Positions 1 to 5,974 of a DNA stretch of 24,601 nucleotides are shown here, piece by piece. Below the pieces are notes generated by a model. That model did not search any database. It was not told where the DNA came from and was given only the letters and a program-made list of their open reading frames with translations. The position numbers and the translations under genes were made by a program. The stretch's first letter is position 1. The number at the start of each line of letters is the position of its first letter. This DNA comes from Collinsella aerofaciens (lineage in GTDB: Bacteria; Actinomycetota; Coriobacteriia; Coriobacteriales; Coriobacteriaceae), in assembly GCA_905213725.1 (NCBI GenBank), contig CAJMJM010000015.1, positions 1-24,601 on the forward strand, in the 5' to 3' direction.

Positions 1-690
1 GCCGTGGGCGCAGTGGATGGTGCCGTGACCCTCGGAGAGCGACTCGACCACGATGTTCTCAATACCCAGGTCATCGAGACAGATGGCGACCGAGCAGATG
101 TCGACGATGGAGTCGATGGCGCCTACCTCGTGGAACATGACGGTCTCGGGCGTTTTGCCGTGGGCCTTGGCCTCGGCGGCGGCGAGCGCGGTAAAGATGG
201 CGAGCGCGCGGCGCTTGGCGCCATCGCTTAACTGCGAGCCATCGATGATGGCGGCGACATCCGCCAAAGAACGGTGGTGATGGTGGTGGGTGTGGTGATG
301 ATCTTCGTGCTCATGGGCGTGGCCCTCATGGTCGTGCTCATGGCAGTGCTCGTGTTCGTGCCCGCCATGATCATGATGGTGATGCTCATGCTCATGCCCG
401 TGCTCGTGCTCGTGCGTGTGCTCGACAGCTGTTTCGTTGCCGTAGAGCCAGGCCATATCGTGGTCGTGGTTCTCGAGCTCCTCTGCCAGCTGAACGTCAA
501 AGTCGCAGGCGTCGATGCCATGCTTGTTTACGCGCGTAACGGCAATCTCAAAGCCGTCGACCGGCAGCGTGGCGAGCTGTTCGCGCAGGTGTTCCTCGCT
601 GGCGCCCAGGTCGAGCAGGGCCGCGACGGTCATATCGCCGCTGATGCCCGAGGTGCCGTCGATGATAAGCGTGTGCTGATGGTTAGACAT
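1..690 (-). CDS. larC: LarC, nickel insertion enzyme of the nickel-pincer cofactor pathway (N-terminal 230 residues, cut by window edge)
   Basis: LarC is the CTP-dependent cyclometallase that inserts nickel into the pyridinium-bis-thiocarboxylate mononucleotide made by LarB and LarE, giving the cofactor of lactate racemase LarA and relatives. The visible 230 residues include the family start (LIIDGTSGISGDM, residues 8-20) and the block FHEVGAIDSIVDI (186-198). Between them lies a very His-rich insert, about residues 91-139, with roughly 28 His alternating with Glu/Asp; a nickel-holding role is likely but inferred. The start at 690 is preceded by AAGGAG that overlaps the larB stop, so larB and larC are translationally close (10-base gap). 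The C-terminal half lies outside the window, so the programmed frameshift known from Lactobacillus plantarum larC cannot be examined. Confidence 0.93.
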   Translation of the reverse strand, partial: MSNHQHTLIIDGTSGISGDMTVAALLDLGASEEHLREQLATLPVDGFEIAVTRVNKHGIDACDFDVQLAEELENHDHDMAWLYGNETAVEHTHEHEHGHEHEHHHHDHGGHEHEHCHEHDHEGHAHEHEDHHHTHHHHHRSLADVAAIIDGSQLSDGAKRRALAIFTALAAAEAKAHGKTPETVMFHEVGAIDSIVDICSVAICLDDLGIENIVVESLSEGHGTIHCAHG

Positions 691-700
691 GAAATGCTCC

Positions 701-1483
701 TTAACGGGCGCGAGGTGTGCCGGCGCCCAGATGATTGATAAGACTTGCCTGGTAGGCGGCACCAAAGCCGTTGTCGATATTGACGACCGAAACGCCGCTG
801 GCGCAGGAGTTGAGCATGGCGAGCAGCGCGGCTACGCCACCAAAGCTCGCGCCGTAGCCCACGCTGGTGGGAACGGCGATGACCGGACAGCTCGCCAGGC
901 CGCCGACAACGCTCGCCAGCGCGCCTTCCATGCCGGCGATGGCGATGACCACCTGTGCCTGGGCAAGTTCCTCGGCATGCGCGAGCAGACGGTGCAGGCC
1001 GGCGACGCCTACGTCGTAGAGGCGGTCGACCTCGTTGCCATAGAACTCGGCCGTCAACGCGGCTTCTTCGGCGACGGGCAAGTCGCTCGTGCCGGCGCAG
1101 GCGACGACGATGCGTCCGTTGCCGGTGGGGGAGGGCTTGCCGCCCACGAGGGCGAGCTGCGCGTCCGGGACATATCCCAGGTCGATGTCGTTGTCGAGGA
1201 GCTCCGAGGTGCGGGCTGCCTTTTTGGCATCCAGGCGCGTGACCAGGATGCGCTCCTGACCGGCATCGCGCAGTGCTTTGATAATGGCGGCAATCTGCTC
1301 GGCGGTTTTACCGGCACCGTAGACAACCTCGCCGGCTCCCTGGCGCACCCCGCGCGAAAGATCGAGCTGCGCAAAACCCAGATCGGCGGTTGGCGCCGTC
1401 TGGATGCGCGTGAGGGCGTCTGCCGGGGCGACTGCTCCGCCGGCAACATCGCTCAGCAACTGCTCAAGATCTCGCTTATCCAT
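701..1483 (-). CDS. larB: LarB, pyridinium-3,5-biscarboxylic acid mononucleotide synthase
   Basis: LarB carboxylates and hydrolyses nicotinic acid adenine dinucleotide to start nickel-pincer cofactor synthesis. The protein has 260 residues, close to the roughly 246 of the L. plantarum enzyme. Its C-terminal half has the PurE-like fold signature, with VVIAIAGMEGALASVV near 178-193, VPTSVGYGASFGG at 204-216 and LNSCASG at 224-230; Cys227 corresponds to the catalytic Cys that bonds the pyridinium ring. I chose the start at 1483 rather than an upstream ATG at 1516 because GAAGGGAA sits 6-8 bases before it and LarB proteins begin with this helix. larC follows after 10 bases, and serB lies upstream on the same strand with a 114-bp gap that contains a perfect inverted repeat. 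larE and larA are not in the window. Confidence 0.94.
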   Translation of the reverse strand: MDKRDLEQLLSDVAGGAVAPADALTRIQTAPTADLGFAQLDLSRGVRQGAGEVVYGAGKTAEQIAAIIKALRDAGQERILVTRLDAKKAARTSELLDNDIDLGYVPDAQLALVGGKPSPTGNGRIVVACAGTSDLPVAEEAALTAEFYGNEVDRLYDVGVAGLHRLLAHAEELAQAQVVIAIAGMEGALASVVGGLASCPVIAVPTSVGYGASFGGVAALLAMLNSCASGVSVVNIDNGFGAAYQASLINHLGAGTPRAR

Positions 1484-1527
1484 ATATGTTCCCTTCGACG
1501 GCGCAAAGTCTAGCACTCAAAGGGTAT

Positions 1528-1561
1528 GTTTCCGAACACTAAGACAAAATTGTTCGGAAAC
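1528..1561. promoter_or_regulatory. Perfect 11-bp inverted repeat in the larB leader, candidate operator
   Basis: GTTTCCGAACA (1528-1538) and TGTTCGGAAAC (1551-1561) are perfect reverse complements separated by 12 bases. The pair lies 45-78 bp before the larB start. There is no T-run, so it is not a terminator for serB. On the minus strand a TTGTCT followed after 15 bases by TACCCT overlaps the repeat, a weak promoter match. An operator for a lar-specific regulator is the best guess; the protein is unknown. Confidence 0.5.
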
Positions 1562-1597
1562 TATAGGACAGACTGATTCTATTGTTAGAAGGATCGA

Positions 1598-2233
1598 CTA
1601 GTCGCGCAGGATGATATCCATGGCGAGTGTCAGGTTGCGCTCGTCGATGGCAAACGGGGCGGCTTCGCGCGTCTTGGGCTTGGCGCAAAACGCGATACCC
1701 GTGCCCGCGGCCTGAATCATGGGGATATCGTTGGCGCCGTCGCCGATTGCCACGGTGTGTGCCATATCGACACCGCACTCAACCGCCCAATCCAGCAGCT
1801 GGATGAGCTTGGACTCCTTGGTCACAATGTCTGCCGCCAGCTTGCCCGTGAGCTTGCCGTCTACGACCTCCAGGCGGTTGGCCAGGCAAAAGTCGATGCC
1901 CGCGGCGGCCACGATCTTATCGGCGACCTCGTGAAAGCCGCCGCTTACCACGCCGACCTTCCAGCCCTTGCTGTGCGCCGAGCGCACAAGCTCCAGCGCG
2001 CCGGGGGTAAACGTCACGCGCTCAAAGGTGCGCTCGAACACGCTCTCATCCAAGCCGGCAAGCAGCCCCACGCGCTCCTCGAGCGCCTGCTTAAAGTCGA
2101 GCTCGCCGCGCATGGCACGTTCGGTGATCCGAGCCACTTGCTCGCCTACGCCGGCTTCCTCGCCCAACAGGTCGATGACCTCCTGGTTGATGAGCGTGGA
2201 GTCGATATCCATAACGATGAGGCGTGCGGTCAT
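1598..2233 (-). CDS. serB: Phosphoserine phosphatase SerB (short HAD form)
   Basis: The enzyme dephosphorylates O-phosphoserine, the last step of serine synthesis. It is a HAD-superfamily protein of 211 residues with all motifs: MDIDST (residues 8-13, nucleophile Asp9 and acid/base Asp11), VVSGGFHEVAD near 94-104, and GDGANDIPMIQAAGTGIAF near the C-terminal third. It lacks the N-terminal ACT-like extension of the 320-residue enterobacterial SerB, which is normal for the short form. The start at 2233 is set by GGAAAGG about 7 bases upstream; an ATG at 2278 lacks a ribosome site and adds 15 residues with no family similarity. It is the first gene of the minus-strand cluster with larB and larC and divergent from aspS. 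Confidence 0.95.
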   Translation of the reverse strand: MTARLIVMDIDSTLINQEVIDLLGEEAGVGEQVARITERAMRGELDFKQALEERVGLLAGLDESVFERTFERVTFTPGALELVRSAHSKGWKVGVVSGGFHEVADKIVAAAGIDFCLANRLEVVDGKLTGKLAADIVTKESKLIQLLDWAVECGVDMAHTVAIGDGANDIPMIQAAGTGIAFCAKPKTREAAPFAIDERNLTLAMDIILRD

Positions 2234-2400
2234 GACGGGCCTTTCCGAGTGCAGTTGTGTTGGGGCACATTGTCGCACGCGGCGCGCCTTGGCGACGGCC
2301 AGGCCGCGTCAATTGTTTCGTCTCCGTCAAGTCTTTGGACAAGAGCTACTTTGTCGCGGCACATCGACGCGGGTGCGATAAGATAGAACGCCATGTCCGG

Positions 2401-2466
2401 CTGCGCGGTTTACGCAGGCTGGGCAAATCTGTACGACGCCGCCCGGAACGACACGGGGCGGCACAG
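2401..2466 (+). promoter_or_regulatory. Two stem-loops in the aspS 5' leader
   Basis: A small hairpin, CTGCG (2401-2405) with CGCAG (2413-2417), is followed by a larger one. The larger has an outer stem CTGT/ACAG (2429-2432 / 2463-2466), a left-side bulge of 5 bases, and an inner perfect stem GCCGCCC/GGGCGGC (2438-2444 / 2456-2462). It ends just before the AAAGGAGG ribosome site at 2473. The rest of the 256-bp serB-aspS gap shows only a weak candidate -10 (TAAGAT, 2379-2384). No T-box features were recognised. The structure could tune aspS translation or be incidental. Confidence 0.35.
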
Positions 2467-2489
2467 ATCCATAAAGGAGGATCACTGGT

Positions 2490-4277
2490 ATGAGCCAGAC
2501 CCGTCCCATCGATGAGCATTCCATGCACACCCGTACCTGCGGCGAGCTTCGCTTCGAGAACGTGGGCGAAGAGGTCACCCTCACCGGTTGGGTGAGCCGT
2601 CGCCGCGACCACGGCGGCCTTATCTTCTGCGACCTTCGCGACCGCGAGGGCATCACGCAGCTCACCTTCGACCCCGAGCACTCCGATGGCGATGCCTTTA
2701 AGATCGCCGAGACCATGCGTCCCGAGTGGCCCATCAAGATTCACGGCGTCGTGCGCGCCCGTGGCGAGGAGACCACCAACACTAAGCTCGCGACCGGCGA
2801 GATCGAGGTTCTGACCGACCACGCCGAGGTGCTCAACACGTCCGTCACCCCGCCGTTCCAGATCGAGGACGGCATCGAGACCAGCGAGGACACCCGCCTG
2901 CGCTATCGCTATTTGGACCTCCGCCGTCCCGAGATGATGGCCAACCTCAAGCTGCGCTCCGACTTTACCTTTGCCATTCGCGAGGCGCTGCACAACCGTG
3001 AGTTCATGGAGGTCGAGACGCCCTCCCTGTTCAAGTCCACGCCCGAGGGCGCTCGCGACTTCATCGTTCCCAGCCGTATTCAGCCGGGTAACTTCTACGC
3101 CCTGCCGCAGTCCCCGCAGCTCCTGAAGCAGCTGCTCATGGTCGGTGGCGTTGAGCGCTACTACCAGGTTGCCAAGTGCTTCCGCGACGAGGACCTGCGC
3201 GCCGACCGCCAGCCCGAGTTCACCCAGGTCGATATCGAGATGTCCTTCGTGGACCAGAACGATGTCATGAGCGCGCTCGAGGAGGTCCTGGCCGACGCCT
3301 TCGGTCGCATGGGCGTCGAGATGCCCACGCCGCTGCGTCGCACGAACTACTGGGAGGCCATGGACACCTATGGCTCCGACAAGCCCGATACCCGCTATGG
3401 CATGCACCTGGTCGACCTGACCGACATCTTTGCCAACTCCAAGTTCAAGGTCTTTGCAACCGCCGCAAACGAGGAGGGCTCTGTCGTCAAGGCCATTAAC
3501 GCCAAGGGCGCCGGTGCCTGGGCACGTGCCAAGATCGATAAGCTCGCCGGCGTGGCCTCCACGTTTGGCGCCAAGGGCCTGGCCTGGATCGCCTTCCGCG
3601 AGGACGGCTCCATCAACAGCCCCATCGTCAAGTTCTTCTCGGACGAGGAGATGGCCGCTCTGCGCGAGCGCATGGACGTCGAGCCCGGCGACCTTGTGAT
3701 GTTCGCCGCCGGCCCGCGCCTGCTCTCCGATGAGATCCTGGGCGGCATGCGTTCGCACATGGCCAATGCGCTCGAGATCAAGCGCGAGGGCCACGACTTC
3801 CTGTGGGTCGTCAACTTCCCGCTGTTCCATTGGGACGAGGATCGCAAGGCCTATGCTGCCGAGCACCAGCCCTTTACCCTGCCGACCGAGACCGATATCG
3901 CCAAGATCGAGGCCGATCCGCTGGCAGCCGGTTCGTGCACCTACGACTTTGTCATGGACGGCTTTGAGGCCGGCGGCGGCGGTATGCGTATCCACAACGC
4001 CGAGATGCAAATGTCCATGCTCAAGCTCCTGGGCTTTACCGAGGAGCGCGCCGAGTCGCAGTTCGGCTTCCTCATGGAGGCGCTCAAGTTTGGTGCGCCC
4101 CCGATGGGCGGTTTTGCTCTGGGTCTGGACCGCGTGTGCATGCTGCTCACCGGCTCCGATTCCATCCGCGACGTCATGGCGTTCCCCAAGACGGCCAGCG
4201 GCTCCGACCTCATGTCGGGCGCCCCGAGTGCCGTTAGTGGCGCCCAGCTCAAGGATGTCAGCCTGCGCCTGATGTAG
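2490..4277 (+). CDS. aspS: Aspartyl-tRNA synthetase, bacterial type, probably non-discriminating (Asp/Asn)
   Basis: A class II synthetase of 595 residues, the usual length of bacterial AspRS with the inserted GAD domain. In order: N-terminal anticodon-binding OB fold (about 13-120), catalytic core with motif 2 around FRDEDLRADRQPEFTQ, GAD insert in the middle third, and motif 3 GLDRVCMLLTGSDSIRDV near the C-terminus. In the anticodon loop the sequence is RRRDHGG with His41. E. coli discriminating AspRS has Leu at this site, and the non-discriminating Pseudomonas enzyme has His. I therefore infer that this enzyme also charges tRNA-Asn with Asp, which needs GatCAB to repair. AAAGGAGG nine bases upstream fixes the start; Met12 is an alternative that matches the E. 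coli start. Monocistronic, closed by a terminator. Confidence 0.97.
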   Translation: MSQTRPIDEHSMHTRTCGELRFENVGEEVTLTGWVSRRRDHGGLIFCDLRDREGITQLTFDPEHSDGDAFKIAETMRPEWPIKIHGVVRARGEETTNTKLATGEIEVLTDHAEVLNTSVTPPFQIEDGIETSEDTRLRYRYLDLRRPEMMANLKLRSDFTFAIREALHNREFMEVETPSLFKSTPEGARDFIVPSRIQPGNFYALPQSPQLLKQLLMVGGVERYYQVAKCFRDEDLRADRQPEFTQVDIEMSFVDQNDVMSALEEVLADAFGRMGVEMPTPLRRTNYWEAMDTYGSDKPDTRYGMHLVDLTDIFANSKFKVFATAANEEGSVVKAINAKGAGAWARAKIDKLAGVASTFGAKGLAWIAFREDGSINSPIVKFFSDEEMAALRERMDVEPGDLVMFAAGPRLLSDEILGGMRSHMANALEIKREGHDFLWVVNFPLFHWDEDRKAYAAEHQPFTLPTETDIAKIEADPLAAGSCTYDFVMDGFEAGGGGMRIHNAEMQMSMLKLLGFTEERAESQFGFLMEALKFGAPPMGGFALGLDRVCMLLTGSDSIRDVMAFPKTASGSDLMSGAPSAVSGAQLKDVSLRLM

Positions 4278-4303
4278 GCGAGCGGCTACATATTGCCTGT
4301 AAC

Positions 4304-4335
4304 GAGGGAAGGACGCGTGCCTTCCCTCTTTTTTT
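4304..4335 (+). terminator. Rho-independent terminator after aspS
   Basis: GAGGGAAGG (4304-4312) pairs perfectly with CCTTCCCTC (4320-4328) over a 7-base loop and is followed by seven T. It lies 27 bases after the aspS stop. Confidence 0.93.
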
Positions 4336-4358
4336 ATGCGCCGAGATTGTGAGGGCTT

Positions 4359-4575
4359 GGGATGACCGGGCGTCGCGGAAAGTGCATCCCGGAATCTGCG
4401 TCCGGAATGGGTCGCGCTTTCCCAAAGGGGTCCTCTGGGAAAGCGCGACCCAGAATTCGGCAAATTAATGGGGCACAGTTTCCGGTTGAGCTGTCTAACG
4501 GAAACTGTGCCCCAGAATGAGCGCTCAAAACGGGGCAGGCTTTCCGCAACAACTGTCTGGCGGAAAGCCTGCCTC
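4359..4575. repeat. Tandem array of three covarying long hairpins plus one decayed copy
   Basis: Three inverted repeats start every 61-62 bases: 4408-4452 (16-bp perfect arms, 13-base loop), 4469-4514 (16-bp perfect arms, 14-base loop) and 4532-4575 (14 of 15 pairs, 14-base loop). Each left arm is GGG/GGGG, a variable six-base block, then TTTCC; the variable blocks (about CGCGC, CACAG, CAGGC) change together with their partners. The loops of the second and third share CTGTCT, and the first two arms are followed by GAAT. A fragment at 4359-4390 keeps the right arm (CGGAAAGTGCATCCC) but only GGGATG of the left. With the aspS terminator this fills the 304-base gap up to the lacI stop at 4582. 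No T-runs follow the stems. The family is not one I can name. Confidence 0.75.
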
Positions 4576-4581
4576 AGTTTC

Positions 4582-5598
4582 TTATAGCGAGTCTCTCTGG
4601 ATCAGCTGCATGTGCATCACGGAGGTGGTGGGCTCGGCACCCTTGATCATGTCGAGCGCAATGTTGGCGGCCATGTGGCCTTCTTCGCGCAGGGGCTGGC
4701 GGACGGTCGTGAGCGCGGGGACGCAGCGCGTCGCAATCTCGTGATCGTCGAAGCCGACGACAGAAACGTCCGCCGGAACGGATAGGCCTGCCTCGTTGAG
4801 TGCGGTGATGACGCCAGCCGCGATACGGTCCGATCCGCAGAGCACGCCATCGAAAGCAATCTCGCGCGCGAGGATCTGGTGCATGGCCTGATAGCCGTCT
4901 CCGTTGTTCCAGCCGGTATAGATAACGTTTGCGTCTGGGAGGTCTTCGCCCAAGACGGCACGGTAGCCGCGCAGGCGGTCGACAACAGCGGGGTTGTCTT
5001 GCGGTCCCAACACGGCGACGATATCTTTGCGCCCGCGTTCCTTCATGGCGAGTGCCGCAAAGTGTCCGCCCTCTTCGTCGTCAGAGTAGACCGTCGAGAA
5101 CACATCGCGATAGGGGTGGCCCTCGAGCTGGCCGCACAACACGGTGGGTACGCCCAGCTCGCGCAGCACCTCGAGCAGCTCGCTGCCCTTGTAGGGGGAG
5201 ACGTCGATCACAGCGTCGAACGAGCGGCGCTCAAAGTGCTCGCGTGCACGGTTGCGCTCATGCGTAGAAGACGCCTGCAAGATAACGGGCAGATAGGACG
5301 ACTCCGACAGTTCCTCGGTAATGCCGCTCAAAAACTCGCTATAGGTGGGGTCGCTGAAGAGTTCACTCAGGGGCTCGGTCACGAGCACGGCGATGATTTC
5401 CGTGCGCCCGACAGCGAGCGCTCGGCCACGAGCGTTGGGGACAAAATTGACTTCCTTGGCCGCCGCGCGGACGCGCTTTTTGGTTTCCTCGCTAATGCGG
5501 GGCGAATCGTTGAGAGCGCGCGATGCCGTGGAGCGCGACACGCCGGCAGCTGCGGCAACCTCGGCAAGCGTAGGTGCGGTGCGAACTGGTTGGGTCAT
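4582..5598 (-). CDS. LacI/GalR-family transcriptional regulator, probable repressor of the divergent ebgAC genes
   Basis: A 338-residue protein with the LacI-family layout: N-terminal helix-turn-helix (PTLAEVAAAAGVSRSTASRAL, about residues 9-29), hinge helix with NARGRALAVGRT, and a periplasmic-binding-protein-like effector domain (about 65-335) with the typical VVGFDDHEIATRCVPALTTVRQP near 282-304. It is transcribed away from ebgA, and the shared region carries three copies of a CCGG-centred palindrome of the type LacI proteins bind, so control of ebgAC by a beta-galactoside or its product is likely. AGGAG about 7 bases before 5598 supports the start. By position it corresponds to E. coli ebgR, but the specific effector cannot be read from sequence. 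Confidence 0.92.
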   Translation of the reverse strand: MTQPVRTAPTLAEVAAAAGVSRSTASRALNDSPRISEETKKRVRAAAKEVNFVPNARGRALAVGRTEIIAVLVTEPLSELFSDPTYSEFLSGITEELSESSYLPVILQASSTHERNRAREHFERRSFDAVIDVSPYKGSELLEVLRELGVPTVLCGQLEGHPYRDVFSTVYSDDEEGGHFAALAMKERGRKDIVAVLGPQDNPAVVDRLRGYRAVLGEDLPDANVIYTGWNNGDGYQAMHQILAREIAFDGVLCGSDRIAAGVITALNEAGLSVPADVSVVGFDDHEIATRCVPALTTVRQPLREEGHMAANIALDMIKGAEPTTSVMHMQLIQRDSL

Positions 5599-5659
5599 GG
5601 CGTCTCCTGGAGAATGCGGTCGATGTTGTCGCTGATACGGGCTGGTGCGGATACAGCTT

Positions 5660-5688
5660 ACTATAGTGCGCCTGAACAGCGTTCATGA
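5660..5688 (-). promoter_or_regulatory. Candidate promoter and palindrome for the lacI-type regulator gene
   Basis: On the minus strand TATAGT (5660-5665) is a fair -10 with a weak -35 (TCATGA, 5683-5688) 17 bases away. TGAAC-AGC-GTTCA (5673-5685) is an odd palindrome lying in the spacer. Autoregulation or control by another repressor is possible. The remaining divergent gap, 5689-5841, shows nothing I can name. Confidence 0.35.
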
Positions 5689-5854
5689 TATCCGGTGACC
5701 GGTGTCGTTTTGCAACCAAGCCGCAATCGAATACGTCTCGTATGGGTGAGATATCAGCGGGCGTGGCGGTTGCCTACGAGCTTAAGAACGATGTCTTGCG
5801 CTGAGTTTCGATACTCAGGGTGACATAAGTGTCGCGGTTGTACAACCGGTTGCA

Positions 5855-5882
5855 CCGTTAACCCGACCAAATCGACCGTTCA
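5855..5882. promoter_or_regulatory. Direct-repeat box (CCGTT x2, 21-bp period) upstream of ebgA
   Basis: CCGTT at 5855-5859 and CCGTTCA at 5876-5882 are 21 bases apart with an A-rich middle (CCAAATCGA). The same arrangement occurs before uxaC and the symporter gene. It overlaps the last base of the first ebg operator and begins 40 bases before the -35. A class I activator site is inferred. Confidence 0.55.
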
Positions 5883-5894
5883 GCGGACAACCGG

Positions 5895-5924
5895 TTGCAC
5901 AGTTTTTTACATCGCCCGTAAGAT
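5895..5924 (+). promoter_or_regulatory. ebgA promoter
   Basis: TTGCAC (-35, 5895-5900), an 18-base spacer and TAAGAT (-10, 5919-5924). The -35 is the right end of the second operator. The start of transcription would be near 5931, within the third operator. Confidence 0.75.
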
Positions 5925-5974
5925 AAGGACAACCGGTTGCACAAGAATCACTACGATGACGAAGGAGCATCACC

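Larger units (their letters stand above)
5842..5942. promoter_or_regulatory. Three identical LacI-type operators at the ebgA promoter
   Basis: The 14-mer ACAACCGGTTGCAC occurs exactly three times: 5842-5855, 5887-5900 and 5929-5942. Each has the palindromic core CAACCGGTTG with central CCGG. Core centres are 45 and 42 bases apart, close to four helical turns. The second copy covers the -35 hexamer and the third covers the inferred transcription start, so repression by promoter occlusion, perhaps with looping through the first copy, is expected. Confidence 0.88.

Noticed and set aside
330..425. Repetitive cat/gtg-rich DNA that resembles a microsatellite
   Set aside because: On the minus strand it is an open His-rich segment of LarC flanked by conserved blocks.
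4408..4575. Hairpin array as a CRISPR array
   Set aside because: Repeats are palindromic with covarying stems rather than constant repeats and unique spacers, and no cas gene is near.
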